A stretch of DNA of 64,000 nt from JBEKCB01 sp052139675 (GCA_052139675.1 JBKQWE010000097.1:31477-95476), one strand, 5' to 3'. Shown: positions 42,178 through 50,840, counted from the first letter of the stretch. Numbers and translations: made by a program. The notes: generated by a model not told the origin, from the sequence alone.

Positions 42178-43380
42178 ATGGCGAAAACCATCCAAGAGAT
42201 CAACGAGAAAATCCGCAAGGGCCAGGTGGTCGTTGTGGACGCCGAAGAGGTCATCGAGATCGTCGCCGAGAAGGGCGCGAAGAAGGCGGCGCAGGAAGTG
42301 GACGTGGTGACGACCGGCACGTTCGGCCCGATGTGCTCTTCGGGCGCATTCCTGAACACCGGCCACACCAAGCCGCGCTGCAAGTTCGCGCGGGCGTGGC
42401 TCAACAATATCAACGCCTATGCCGGACTCGCGGCGGTGGACATCTACCTCGGCGCCACCGAACTGCCCGTCGGCGATCCGGCCAACAGCGTTTTCCCCGG
42501 CAAGTTCGAGTACGGCGGCGGGCACGTGATCGAGGACCTCGTCGCCGGGAAGGACGTGGAACTGCGCGCCGAGGCGTATCCGACGGACTGCTATCCGCGC
42601 AAGGAAGTCCGATCGCGCATCTGCCTGAAGGACCTCAACCAGGCGGTGCTCACCAACCCGCGCAACGTGTACCAGAATTACAACGTGGCGGTGAACCGCG
42701 ACGCGAAGCGCGTCCTCTACACCTACATGGGCCTGCTCCAGCCGAATATGGGCAATGCCAATTACTGCTCGGCCGGCCAGCTCAGCCCGCTGCTGAACGA
42801 CCCGCTCTATCGCACCATCGGCCTGGGCACGCGCATCTTCCTCGGCGGAGGCGTCGGCTACGTCTGGTGGGAAGGCACTCAGCACGCGCCGGCGGTCGCC
42901 CGCTCGCCGAACGGCGCGCCGCTCGCGCCGGCCGGGACGCTGGCTGTCTGCGGCGACCTCAAAGGGATGAACCCTCGCTGGATCAAGGGCGTCTCGCTCG
43001 TCGGCTACGGGGTCAGCCTCGCCGTCGGCGTCGGGATCCCGATCCCGATCCTCGACGAGGAAACGATGCGCTACTGCGCAGTCAGCGACGCGGACCTCGT
43101 CGCGCCCATCGTGGATTATTCCACCGACTACCCGCAATGCGTCCCGGGCAACCTCGGCACGGTGAGCTACAAGGAACTCAAGAGCGGCAAGATCACGGTG
43201 AACGGGAAGGCGATCCCCACGGCCGGGCTTTCCAGCTATGCCCGCGCGAAGGAGATCGCCACGGTCCTGAAGGACTGGATCAAGAAGGGCGAGTTCCTCC
43301 TGACGCAGCCCGTGTCGCCGCTGCCGGGGCTGGAGAGCGGCCAGAAATGCAAGCCGCTCGTCGAGCGGCCGCCGGTCTGA
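42178..43380 (+). CDS. DUF39 homocysteine biosynthesis protein (L-aspartate semialdehyde sulfurtransferase)
   Basis: 400 residues of the HcyBio (DUF39) family, known from methanogens (MA1821 type) to convert aspartate semialdehyde to homocysteine together with a NIL-ferredoxin. Conserved Cys53 (GTFGPMCSSGAFLN) and Cys138 (YPTDCYPR) are visible candidates for persulfide chemistry. Gly-rich GTRIFLGGGVGYVWWEGTQH and SDADLVAPIVDYSTDYP are family hallmarks. The partner ferredoxin follows 31 bp later, matching the known pair. It gives this organism a sulfide-dependent route to homocysteine that does not need O-acyl-homoserine. Confidence 0.9.
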   Translation: MAKTIQEINEKIRKGQVVVVDAEEVIEIVAEKGAKKAAQEVDVVTTGTFGPMCSSGAFLNTGHTKPRCKFARAWLNNINAYAGLAAVDIYLGATELPVGDPANSVFPGKFEYGGGHVIEDLVAGKDVELRAEAYPTDCYPRKEVRSRICLKDLNQAVLTNPRNVYQNYNVAVNRDAKRVLYTYMGLLQPNMGNANYCSAGQLSPLLNDPLYRTIGLGTRIFLGGGVGYVWWEGTQHAPAVARSPNGAPLAPAGTLAVCGDLKGMNPRWIKGVSLVGYGVSLAVGVGIPIPILDEETMRYCAVSDADLVAPIVDYSTDYPQCVPGNLGTVSYKELKSGKITVNGKAIPTAGLSSYARAKEIATVLKDWIKKGEFLLTQPVSPLPGLESGQKCKPLVERPPV

Positions 43381-43411
43381 AGAACAGATGAAAAGCTGAA
43401 GGAGTTCGGCC

Positions 43412-43819
43412 ATGGCCAGCGAAAAAGTGGTCCTCAAGTTCCCGCCGCACATCGTCCGCGAGCCGATCGTATACCACCTGATCAAGGACTACGACCTGCG
43501 CGTGAGCATCATGCGCGCCAGCATCAATCCGGATGAAGCCGGCCACATGGTGCTGGCCATGGAAGGGAACAAGAAACAGCTCGAGGCGGGACGCGAGTAC
43601 CTCGAGAAAAAAGGCGTGCTGCTCCAGCCGCTTTCGAAGGACGTGCTCTGGCGCGAAGACCGGTGCGTGCATTGCACCGCGTGCATCTCCGTCTGCCCGA
43701 CGGCGGCGCTGCGGGTGGACCGGGCCACCATGACCGTGTCGTTCGACAGCGACAAGTGCATCGGCTGCGAGCTGTGTATCCCGGTGTGCATTTACAAGGC
43801 GATGGAGATCCAGTTCTAA
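43412..43819 (+). CDS. NIL-domain ferredoxin partner of the DUF39 sulfurtransferase
   Basis: 135 residues. N-terminal NIL domain (about 5-75), as found in MetN-type proteins, then two [4Fe-4S] motifs: Cys 85/88/91/95 and Cys 116/119/122/126. It corresponds to MA1822-type proteins, which supply electrons for homocysteine formation. The stop TAA shares one base with the ATG of the Rrf2 gene (TAATG), so translation is coupled. Confidence 0.9.
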   Translation: MASEKVVLKFPPHIVREPIVYHLIKDYDLRVSIMRASINPDEAGHMVLAMEGNKKQLEAGREYLEKKGVLLQPLSKDVLWREDRCVHCTACISVCPTAALRVDRATMTVSFDSDKCIGCELCIPVCIYKAMEIQF

Positions 43820-44295
43820 TGCGCTTATCCACACGCGGTCGGTACGGTCTGCGGGCGATGATGGACATCGCGCTATACGGCGCCGAGGGGCCGGTCAATC
43901 TCAAGGAGATTTCCGCGCGGCAGGAAATCTCCGTGGATTACCTGGAGCAGCTCCTGCGTCGCCTGCGGAAGGCAGGGCTCGTGCGGAGCGTCCGCGGGCC
44001 GCACGGCGGCTTTGCGCTGGTGAAACCGTCGGAGAAGGTCCACGTCTGGGAAATCCTCGCCGCGCTGGAGCCGGACATCGCCCCGGTGTTCTGCGTGGAT
44101 GAGAAGCTCCTCGCCCGCGTTCCGAAGAAGCGCTGCCACCGGATGAGCCGCTGTGCGACGCACCTCCTCTGGCTCGGCCTGGCCGAACAGATGCGTGCCT
44201 ATCTGCAAAGCAGGTCGCTCCACGACCTCGTCGAGTCCAGCGCTCGAATCTGCAACGAGGCCGTGCCGGGCGAGCCGGTGGCGTTCCAGATCTGA
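43819..44295 (+). CDS. Rrf2 family transcriptional regulator
   Basis: 158 residues. The Rrf2 winged helix is clear (MRLSTRGRYGLRAMMDIALYG...ISVDYLEQLLRRLRKAGLVRSVRGPHGGF). Beyond it are Cys in FCVDEK and CHRMSRC (C-x5-C), so a cluster of the IscR/RsrR kind is possible, although the spacing is not exactly IscR-like. Last gene of the cysK operon; likely senses sulfur or cluster status and acts on the palindrome at 41185-41204. Confidence 0.88.
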   Translation: MRLSTRGRYGLRAMMDIALYGAEGPVNLKEISARQEISVDYLEQLLRRLRKAGLVRSVRGPHGGFALVKPSEKVHVWEILAALEPDIAPVFCVDEKLLARVPKKRCHRMSRCATHLLWLGLAEQMRAYLQSRSLHDLVESSARICNEAVPGEPVAFQI

Positions 44296-44405
44296 TTGCG
44301 AATGCGGATGGGCGCGCATTCTGCCGTTCCTTCACTCCGCACCCTGTTGACCCAACCTCCTGAACGGGATAGGATACGGCTTGGCGGTCGCGTCCGAAGA
44401 ATCAC

Positions 44406-44479
44406 GGGCCCATAGCTCAGTTGGATAGAGCGGCGGACTCATAATCCGTTGGTCCCCCGTTCGAATCGGGGTGGGCCCA
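44406..44479 (+). tRNA. tRNA with CAT anticodon (Met or Ile2)
   Basis: 74 nt, no encoded CCA. Acceptor GGGCCCA/TGGGCCC, D-arm GCTC...GAGC, anticodon stem CGGAC.../...TCCG around loop CTCATAA, T-arm CCCCG-TTCGAAT-CGGGG. CAT anticodons belong to elongator Met or to Ile2 (lysidine-modified). It lacks initiator features such as the three G-C pairs above the anticodon loop; the variable-loop sequence is compatible with Ile2. Confidence 0.93.
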
Positions 44480-44549
44480 TTTATAGATACTGCCGTATGC
44501 TTAATGGAAGAGGGCTTCCACGCGCTTTCGGGGCCAGGGGAGGATCAAA

Positions 44550-45572
44550 ATGGTCACACATCGGTCATCATTCAAACCTTCCGTGCGCATCGTGATGGGA
44601 GCGGCGCTGGGCGCGGCTTGTTTAGGCTTCCTTTCCTTCGCCGGCGACAGGCCTGCGATGCCGGCGGTGACTCAGCCGGTGATGTTCAACACGCCCGAGG
44701 CCGATAAAATCCTCGCCGCGCTGCAGGTCTTTCCGCCCGACAATCCCTGGAACGAGGACATCTCGAAACTTCCCGTCCTCAAGAACTCCGAAGCGATGAT
44801 CGCGACGATCGGGCCGCAGAAGAAGCTGGCCTATAATCTCGATATGAACTTCGTCCTGGTCCCGGGCGACCAGGAGCGCGTCGAGGCGAAACTCCTGGGC
44901 TATGCGGGCGAGTCGGACAAAGGCCCGTACCCGATTCCCGACAACGCGCCTATCGAGGGCTGGCCGCTGGACGGGCGCACGCTCGCGGCCGCGCAGAGCG
45001 GCGCGGAGGACACGGACCGGCATATGATCGTCGTGGACCCGGTGAACCGCATGCTCTATGAGTTCTACCAGGGCCGCAAGACCGCCGGCGGTTGGACGTG
45101 CAACTGCGCGGCGGTCTTCGATCTGAAATCGAATAAGCTGCGGCCAGCCGGCTGGACTTCAACCGACGCGGCCGGACTGCCGATCTTCCCGGCGATCATC
45201 CGTTACGACGAGGTCGAGCGCGGAATGGTCGAGCATGCGATGCGGTTCACGGTGAGGCACACGCGCTCGGCGTACGTTTATCCGGCCACGCATTTCGCCA
45301 GCCGGAGCCGGGACCCGAATTACCCGCGGATGGGCGAGCGGTTCAGGCTGCGGGCGGATTTCGACATCGCCGGTTTCTCGCCGCACATGCAGGCGATCCT
45401 CAAGGGGCTGAAGAAGTACGGCATGTTCGTGGCCGACAACGGCGGCGACTGGCGCATTTCCGTCGCGCCGGACACGCGGATCGAGGGGCTGAACGAACTG
45501 CGAAAGTTGAAAGGCTCGGATTTCGAAGTCGTCGAGCCGACCGGACCGAACGAAGGGCCGCGGGCGAAGTGA
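44550..45572 (+). CDS. Secreted protein of unknown function
   Basis: 340 residues. An N-terminal basic stretch and hydrophobic segment (IVMGAALGAACLGFLSFAG) form a signal peptide or anchor. The mature part has FPPDNPWNEDIS, HMIVVDPVNRMLYEFYQG, GWTCNCAAVFDL and HFASRSRDPNYPRMGERFRLR, a pattern I have seen in conserved hypothetical secreted proteins but cannot attach to a function. ATG 44550 has GGGAGG 6 nt upstream. Starts 70 bp after the tRNA. Stands alone. Confidence 0.75.
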   Translation: MVTHRSSFKPSVRIVMGAALGAACLGFLSFAGDRPAMPAVTQPVMFNTPEADKILAALQVFPPDNPWNEDISKLPVLKNSEAMIATIGPQKKLAYNLDMNFVLVPGDQERVEAKLLGYAGESDKGPYPIPDNAPIEGWPLDGRTLAAAQSGAEDTDRHMIVVDPVNRMLYEFYQGRKTAGGWTCNCAAVFDLKSNKLRPAGWTSTDAAGLPIFPAIIRYDEVERGMVEHAMRFTVRHTRSAYVYPATHFASRSRDPNYPRMGERFRLRADFDIAGFSPHMQAILKGLKKYGMFVADNGGDWRISVAPDTRIEGLNELRKLKGSDFEVVEPTGPNEGPRAK

Positions 45573-45635
45573 GCGTCGGGTGCGGAGGGCGGAGCGTTCC
45601 AACCGGTTCAGGGCAAACTGCGGAGGGGTGCGGCG

Positions 45636-47033
45636 ATGAAGAAGGCCATCGTCGGGATTCTGGCGTGCGCGATGACCGTTGCGCTCGCTGCGTGCGCCTG
45701 GATGGGTATTACGCAGCGCAACGGGTCATGCTGGGAATCCTCCACCATCGTTCGCGTGGAAGGATCGGGCCTGACTGTGGGGAACTTATCCCTGGGCTAC
45801 ATGCGCTGGGTGACCTCGCCGGCTGATGGGAATGCAGGTGCGCTGCTGGTACGGGACGGCGATCTGCTGTACGTGACAGCGCAGGGGAAAGACGCCGAAA
45901 AAGAGGAAAACTTCTTTGTCCCGTGGCGGTCTGAAGACGGTGCGAAACTGTCGCTTAAGAGGGACGGGCCGTGCCTGGTTTTAGGAGAGCGGGCCGTTTC
46001 GCTGTTCCTAGGAAAAGAAAAGGCAGGTTGGGACTGGGTTGACAAGGCCTCCGAGAGCGAGCTGATCAGCCTGCGCTTCGTCACCGTCGAAGAAACGATC
46101 TCCGATGAGCAGGTCCGCGCCTTCGAGAAAATCGCCCGCGTCAATCCGCACGTCGGACTTTCCCTGGCCGATGGCACACTCCTGGCGCGTGCGCCTTCGC
46201 TCGATCCGCGCTGGCTCTTGATTGACGAAAAGAAGATCGCGCAGGCGGGCCTGGACGCGGTTGCAAAGCGAAAGGCGATTGAGACCCTCTTCCTCAGCCT
46301 GGAGAACACGGATTTGAATCTCCAGGGACTCGCGGCGCTGCCGAACCTGCGGCGGCTCATGCTCGCCAACTATGAATCGGCGAAAAGCGCCATGCCCGAC
46401 TTGCCGCGCCTGGAATCGCTCACTTTCATCGGCAGCACTCTCCAGGACCTGACGCCGCTCAAGCCGCTGACCGGGCTGAAGGAATTGAATCTCACTCTGG
46501 GCGCCACGATCAGCCTTAAGGGCATCGAGGCACTGCCGCAGCTTCAGGAGGTGGGCGTTTATTGCAAGGATAAAGCGTCGCTGGATTGCGCCCCGCTCGA
46601 CGGCCTGAAGCGGCTCCGCTGGGTGGCGCTCGGGCCGTGCATCTCGCCCGATGAGTTCGCGCGGGTCATTCAGACGCATCCAGACCTCCAGGTGGTCGAG
46701 GTCCTGAAATGCGAGGGGATCAAGAGTCTCGCGCCGCTGGCGGACCTGCGCGAGCTCAAGGCGCTGGTCTTCCTGCCGGCTCCTGCCGAGAAGGGCAATG
46801 AAGTCTCAATCGAGCCGTTCAAACAGATGAAGCAGCTCCGCCTGCTGATCCTTTCGGAGGAGGTGTTCAAGGAAAAGCCGGGTGACTTGGCCGAACTGCG
46901 CGGCGATCTCCCGGATTGCGTCATCGCCGAGGGCGAGCCGTTCTGCCTGGGCTCCGGCCGCATCCTGCTGCTCGTCCCGATCGTGGCTTTGGGATGGATG
47001 GTTATCGCCGGACGCCGGAGCCGGGCGGCATGA
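45636..47033 (+). CDS. Leucine-rich-repeat lipoprotein with C-terminal membrane anchor
   Basis: 465 residues. Type II signal peptide with lipobox ALAAC (Cys20). An N-terminal beta-rich domain (to about 190) is followed by leucine-rich repeats (ALPNLRRLMLANY, LPRLESLTFIGS, LTGLKELNLT, LPQLQEVGVY, LRELKALVFL), then a final hydrophobic helix (GRILLLVPIVALGWMVIAG) and an Arg-rich end. Having both a lipid anchor and a C-terminal helix is unusual. Its stop overlaps the ATG of the protease gene (ATGA), suggesting the two work together at the membrane. Confidence 0.78.
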   Translation: MKKAIVGILACAMTVALAACAWMGITQRNGSCWESSTIVRVEGSGLTVGNLSLGYMRWVTSPADGNAGALLVRDGDLLYVTAQGKDAEKEENFFVPWRSEDGAKLSLKRDGPCLVLGERAVSLFLGKEKAGWDWVDKASESELISLRFVTVEETISDEQVRAFEKIARVNPHVGLSLADGTLLARAPSLDPRWLLIDEKKIAQAGLDAVAKRKAIETLFLSLENTDLNLQGLAALPNLRRLMLANYESAKSAMPDLPRLESLTFIGSTLQDLTPLKPLTGLKELNLTLGATISLKGIEALPQLQEVGVYCKDKASLDCAPLDGLKRLRWVALGPCISPDEFARVIQTHPDLQVVEVLKCEGIKSLAPLADLRELKALVFLPAPAEKGNEVSIEPFKQMKQLRLLILSEEVFKEKPGDLAELRGDLPDCVIAEGEPFCLGSGRILLLVPIVALGWMVIAGRRSRAA

Positions 47034-47689
47034 ATTCCGGCCGAACGCGACCGCTTCTGGAAGCGCTGCTCGCCGCGGCGGGAATGGTCCTCTTCGCGCT
47101 CTTCGTCCGAAGCAGCCTGCCGTGGAGCCTTGCATCCGACCTGGGATTGGCGATGACGGCGGCGGCTGTGCTGCTGTCGCTATACCGCGAGCGGACGATG
47201 GGCGGTCTTCTCGGCCTGGTCCCGTTCGGCAGGCGCGCCGCGCTCATGGGACTTCTCGGCGTTGGACTGGGGTTCGGGTTCGGATTGCTCTTTCGATGGA
47301 AGTTCGATCTGCATTGGTTTCCGGGCGCGCTGGGGCGGTTCGCGCCGGCGGCGGCGGCTATCGGCGGCGTCGAGGAACTGCTCTACCGCGGCTACGTGCA
47401 GGGGCGGCTGAACCGGATCAACGGCGTTCTGGGCGTGATCGGCGCCGCCGCCGCGCATACGGCGTACAAGATCGCGCTGTTCCTGCCGCCGGTCCTGGGC
47501 CTGTCGAGCGGCCTGTCAGCCGGCGGGCGCGTGGACTGGCTGGTCCTGGTGTTCTGGACATTTTCAGGCGGGCTGTTGTTCGGCATGTTGAGGCAGGCCG
47601 CGCGGAATGTTGCCCCGGCGCTCGCGGCACACGTCGCTTTCGACGTGGTCGTGTACGGCGAGCTTGCCCGCGCGCCGTGGTGGGTGTGA
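47030..47689 (+). CDS. CPBP family intramembrane metalloprotease
   Basis: 219 residues, about six transmembrane helices. The Abi/CAAX-protease motif EELLYRG (Glu115, Glu116, Arg120) and later His residues in AAAHTAYK and LAAHVAFD provide the expected active-site set. ATG 47030 overlaps the LRR lipoprotein stop. Members of this family process peptides or prenylated substrates within membranes; coupling to a lipoprotein suggests maturation of that partner, which is inference. Confidence 0.85.
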   Translation: MNSGRTRPLLEALLAAAGMVLFALFVRSSLPWSLASDLGLAMTAAAVLLSLYRERTMGGLLGLVPFGRRAALMGLLGVGLGFGFGLLFRWKFDLHWFPGALGRFAPAAAAIGGVEELLYRGYVQGRLNRINGVLGVIGAAAAHTAYKIALFLPPVLGLSSGLSAGGRVDWLVLVFWTFSGGLLFGMLRQAARNVAPALAAHVAFDVVVYGELARAPWWV

Positions 47690-47697
47690 AAAACAAG

Positions 47698-47726
47698 TTG
47701 CTTTTGCCCCCTTGACATGCGATACT
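47698..47726 (+). promoter_or_regulatory. Candidate promoter of the RRM gene
   Basis: TTGCTT (47698-47703), a 17-bp spacer, GATACT (47721-47726), about 120 bp before the GTG of the RNA-binding protein. Weak but the best match in this gap; a long 5' leader would follow, as is usual for cold-responsive RRM genes. Confidence 0.35.
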
Positions 47727-47847
47727 TTCTTGAGGCGCGCCGCGTGCTATCCGGCGGAACTCAGGGTTCCGCCAGCCGAAAGTGCGCTCGTTCGATGACC
47801 CGGCCACCAGGGATCGGGTCGCTGTGCTTTTTGTCAGGAGGCCGACG

Positions 47848-48186
47848 GTGGCGAAGAAATTGTACGTGGGGAGCCTTAGCTATAATGTGACGAGCGCGGA
47901 ACTGCAGAAGCAGTTCGCGGCGTTCGGCACGGTGACCAGCGCGGACGTGGTGATGGACCGCGAAACCGGCCGCAGCAAGGGCTTCGGTTTCGTGGAGATG
48001 AGCACGGATGAGGAAGCGAAGGCGGCGATTACCGGGCTGAACGGGAAGGAACTCGACGGACGCTCGATCATCGTCAACGAAGCGCGGCCGAAGCCTGAAG
48101 GCGGCCGTGGCGGCGGCGGTGGTGGCGGCGGACGCGGCGGATTCGGCGGCGGCGGTGGCGGCGGCGGGCGCGGGCCGCGGTACTAG
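47848..48186 (+). CDS. Glycine-rich RRM RNA-binding protein
   Basis: 112 residues: one RNA recognition motif with RNP2 KLYVGSL (3-9) and RNP1 SKGFGFVEM (43-51), then an Arg/Gly-rich tail. GTG 47848 follows AGGAGG at 6-nt spacing; the in-frame ATG further upstream lacks a site and would add 22 non-RRM residues. Such proteins act as RNA chaperones and are often induced by cold in cyanobacteria and planctomycetes. Followed by a strong terminator. Confidence 0.92.
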   Translation: MAKKLYVGSLSYNVTSAELQKQFAAFGTVTSADVVMDRETGRSKGFGFVEMSTDEEAKAAITGLNGKELDGRSIIVNEARPKPEGGRGGGGGGGGRGGFGGGGGGGGRGPRY

Positions 48187-48219
48187 TCCGTTTCGAGCGA
48201 GTCGTTCCGCAGGAATAGG

Positions 48220-48287
48220 CGGGGCGGTGCGTAGGTTGATCCGGGACGTTTCGGACCCGGACTGACCTGCACCGCCCCGTTTTTTTA
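48220..48287 (+). terminator. Rho-independent terminator after the RRM gene
   Basis: 11-bp outer stem CGGGGCGGTGC (48220-48230) / GCACCGCCCCG (48269-48279), with an inner stem TCCGGG/CCCGGA, followed by eight T. Strong and correctly placed 33 bp after the stop. Confidence 0.9.
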
Positions 48288-48336
48288 TTTCAGGTCCCGG
48301 CGGCGAGCCTCGCGCTGGGATATAATTATTACAGGC

Positions 48337-48400
48337 GGGGTATGCGCAAAGGGGATAAACATGGATCGAGGGGTATGCGCAAAGGAGATAAACATGGATC
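48337..48400 (+). repeat. In-frame tandem duplication of a ribosome binding site and start codon
   Basis: Two 31-nt copies at 48337-48367 and 48370-48400, period 33, one mismatch (GGGGAT versus GGAGAT in the ribosome binding site). Each copy carries AAAGG(G/A)G and an ATG-GAT start, at 48361 and 48394, in the same frame. A TATAAT is at 48321-48326. Confidence 0.92.
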
Positions 48401-49515
48401 TGCTGAAAATGCCGTCTTTCGCGTCGGCGTTGGCGGTCTTGCTCCTGCTGGGCGGTTGCGGGGGCGCGAGCGATGACCGCACGGCTCGGGCCGAGGACAA
48501 GACAGGAGGGGCGCAGATGGAAGAAGCTATTTTTGCGGGCGGATGCTTCTGGTGCATGCAGGGGCCATTCGAGAAAGTCAAAGGCGTTTCGAGCGTCGTC
48601 GCGGGTTATACCGGCGGCGAAGGCAAGGACCCGACGTACGACGACTACGCGGAGAAAGGCCACGTCGAGGCCATTGACGTGAAGTTCGACCCGGCGCAGA
48701 TCACCTATTCTCAACTGCTCGACGTCTTCTGGCGGCAGATTGATCCCACCGACGCGGGCGGGCAGTTCGTGGACCGCGGTCCGCAGTACCGGTCGGCTAT
48801 TTTCTGTCTCAACGATCAGCAGAAACTGCTGGCCGAGAAGTCGAAACAGGACCTCGCCGCGTCCGGGAAGTTCGACAAGCCGATCGTCACTGAAATCCTC
48901 AAGGCCTCCATCTTCTACAAGGCCGAGGACTATCACCAGGACTATTACAAGAAAAACCCGATCCGTTACAAGTTCTATCGCTCCAGGTCCGGGCGCGACG
49001 ATTACCTCGACAAGGTCTGGGGCAAAGACCGCAACGTAAGCGAGTCGCACGAGGGCGCCCAGGGATTCTCCAAGCCCAGCCCGGCTGAGCTGAAGAAAAA
49101 ACTGACGGCGATCCAGTACAAGGTCACGCAGGACAACGGCACCGAGCCGCCGTTCAAGAACGAGTATTGGAACAATGAGCGCGCCGGGATCTACGTGGAC
49201 GTCGTTTCCGGCGAGCCGCTCTTCTCCTCGCTCGACAAGTTCGATTCCGGCACCGGCTGGCCGAGTTTCACGCGGCCGCTGGAGCCGGGCAACGTCGTTG
49301 AGCGTGAGGACAACTCGCTCTTCTCGAAGCGCACGGAGGTCCGCAGCAAGGCCGCCGGTTCGCACCTCGGCCACGTCTTCGATGACGGGCCTGCGCCGAC
49401 CGGCCTGCGCTACTGCATGAACTCAGCCGCGCTCCGGTTCGTCCCCAAGGAGGACCTGGAGAAGGAAGGCTACGGCAAGTACCTGCCGCTTTTCGACAAA
49501 GCCGCCGCACACTAG
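48394..49515 (+). CDS. msrAB: Peptide methionine sulfoxide reductase MsrA/MsrB fusion, lipoprotein
   Basis: 373 residues. A signal peptide with lipobox LLGGC (Cys22) leads to MsrA with catalytic Cys51 in AGGCFWC and GYTGGE, then MsrB (about 225-365) with FKNEYWNN, SGTGWPSF and the catalytic Cys in RYCMNSAALRF. Repairs both sulfoxide epimers in proteins outside the cytoplasmic membrane. ATG 48394 is preferred because its copy of the duplicated ribosome binding site is the better one (AAAGGAG); starting at 48361 would add 11 residues in front of the signal peptide. Ends 4 bp into the convergent transferase gene. Confidence 0.92.
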   Translation: MDLLKMPSFASALAVLLLLGGCGGASDDRTARAEDKTGGAQMEEAIFAGGCFWCMQGPFEKVKGVSSVVAGYTGGEGKDPTYDDYAEKGHVEAIDVKFDPAQITYSQLLDVFWRQIDPTDAGGQFVDRGPQYRSAIFCLNDQQKLLAEKSKQDLAASGKFDKPIVTEILKASIFYKAEDYHQDYYKKNPIRYKFYRSRSGRDDYLDKVWGKDRNVSESHEGAQGFSKPSPAELKKKLTAIQYKVTQDNGTEPPFKNEYWNNERAGIYVDVVSGEPLFSSLDKFDSGTGWPSFTRPLEPGNVVEREDNSLFSKRTEVRSKAAGSHLGHVFDDGPAPTGLRYCMNSAALRFVPKEDLEKEGYGKYLPLFDKAAAH

Positions 49516-50840
49516 CCGCGGCGAGGGCCCGTGCTGGAGCCATACCACCGCGCGAGCCGGCTTGGTGATACGCCGAGCAGGCAGCCGCAGATCAGCATCT
49601 GGTTTAGGCAGGTCTGCCTGAAGACGCCGCGTCGCATCCAGCGTCGGGCGGAGGTCAGCACCGGCGCTGGGACAATCGCGATGCGGCCGCGGCGTTTCAG
49701 CCGGCGCACGAAGTTGAAATCCTCCATGAGCGGGATTTCCGGGAACCCGCCGCTTTGCCGGAATGCTTCCGCCGTAAGGAAGAGCGCCTGGTCGCCGTAC
49801 GGCATCTGCAGCCAGCGCGAGCGCGCATTGGCAAGGCGCTCGATCAGACGCAATGCGCGGTTCGGTGATTCGATCCGCAACTCGAACGCGCCGGCCACGA
49901 TTCCTTCCAGCGACAGCGTCCAGCGCACGCTCTCGGCGAAATCCTCCGGCAGGCGCGTGTCGGCGTGGAGGAAGAGCAGTATCGGCGACTGCGCCCGCGC
50001 CGCGCCGAGGTTCATCTGCTGCGCCCGGCCCTGCGGGCTTGAGTATGCGCGCGCGCCGGCAGCCAGCGCGCGGTCGAGCGTCCCATCCGCGCTCCCTCCA
50101 TCCACGACGATCACTTCGATGCCGCCGACGTCGCGCAGTTCGGACACCCGGTCCGCGATCTGCGCCGCCTCGTTGAGCGTCGGGATGACGACGGAGATAT
50201 TCGCGCCGCTGAGACGAGAAGGAGAGCGCTTCTTCGCTTCTTCCCAAACGGGCAAGTCCTCCGGCCGATCCACGTCCCGGAGCGGTTCGAGGAGCCGCAC
50301 CGAAAGGCCGAGAGATCGAGCGCGATCGCGCGTCCGTTCGAGCACGGAATCCGTGCTCCAGGGCATGTCGGCGAACAGCCCGGGCGCGGGGCGGCGCAGC
50401 CCGATCAGCCAGTAACCGCCGTCGGTCGCCGGCCCGAGGACGAGGTCCTTGCGGCGCAATGCCGCGAGCGCCGCGCGCATGACCGGCGCCTCGAGGCCCG
50501 GGCAATCGGTCCCGACCAGCACCACGCGGGCGGCGCCGCGCGAAAAGGCGTCGCGGAACGCGACTTCCATGCGCGCGCCCAGGTCGCCTTCGCCCTGCGG
50601 CCGGCAATCCATCCCGCCGCCGAGCCACTCCTGCATGCGATCTGCGGCGCCGCCGCTGAAGCGCACTTCCAGAGCTACGCGCTCCCGTCGCGCGACCTCG
50701 CGCGCGTGCGAGATCGTGTGGAGCGCCATCTGGCGCTGCAAATCCGCAGCCCCGGCCGCGCCGAGCACGGGGATAAGCCGCGTCTTCGATGCGCCCGGCT
50801 CAGGCCAGCGCGTGAACACGATCAGTACTGATTCCGGCAT
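49512..50840 (-). CDS. Fused rSAM/selenodomain-associated transferases (DUF2064 plus family 2 glycosyltransferase)
   Basis: 442 residues. The first half matches TIGR04282-type transferases (FTRWPEPGASKTRLIP, VLVGTDCPGLE, GPATDGGYWLIGL); the second matches TIGR04283 glycosyltransferases (SVVIPTLNEAAQIADRV, VVDGGSADGT, FLHADTRLP). The two are normally separate adjacent genes named for their association with the rSAM/selenodomain (ArsS) protein, and an ArsS homologue lies at 53245. Here they are one polypeptide. ATG 50840 is a cautious choice; a TTG at 50864 is also possible. Likely acts in assembling an arsenosugar- or related glycan-containing product. Confidence 0.85.
   Translation of the reverse strand: MPESVLIVFTRWPEPGASKTRLIPVLGAAGAADLQRQMALHTISHAREVARRERVALEVRFSGGAADRMQEWLGGGMDCRPQGEGDLGARMEVAFRDAFSRGAARVVLVGTDCPGLEAPVMRAALAALRRKDLVLGPATDGGYWLIGLRRPAPGLFADMPWSTDSVLERTRDRARSLGLSVRLLEPLRDVDRPEDLPVWEEAKKRSPSRLSGANISVVIPTLNEAAQIADRVSELRDVGGIEVIVVDGGSADGTLDRALAAGARAYSSPQGRAQQMNLGAARAQSPILLFLHADTRLPEDFAESVRWTLSLEGIVAGAFELRIESPNRALRLIERLANARSRWLQMPYGDQALFLTAEAFRQSGGFPEIPLMEDFNFVRRLKRRGRIAIVPAPVLTSARRWMRRGVFRQTCLNQMLICGCLLGVSPSRLARWYGSSTGPRRG

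Noticed and set aside
41917..43485. Long minus-strand frame over the sulfur operon
   Set aside because: Antisense shadow of DUF39 and NIL-ferredoxin genes with biased composition.
47761..49374. 537-codon minus-strand frame including Ala/Glu-rich runs
   Set aside because: Antisense to the RRM and msrAB genes; the repetitive run is the reverse of the Gly-rich tail codons.
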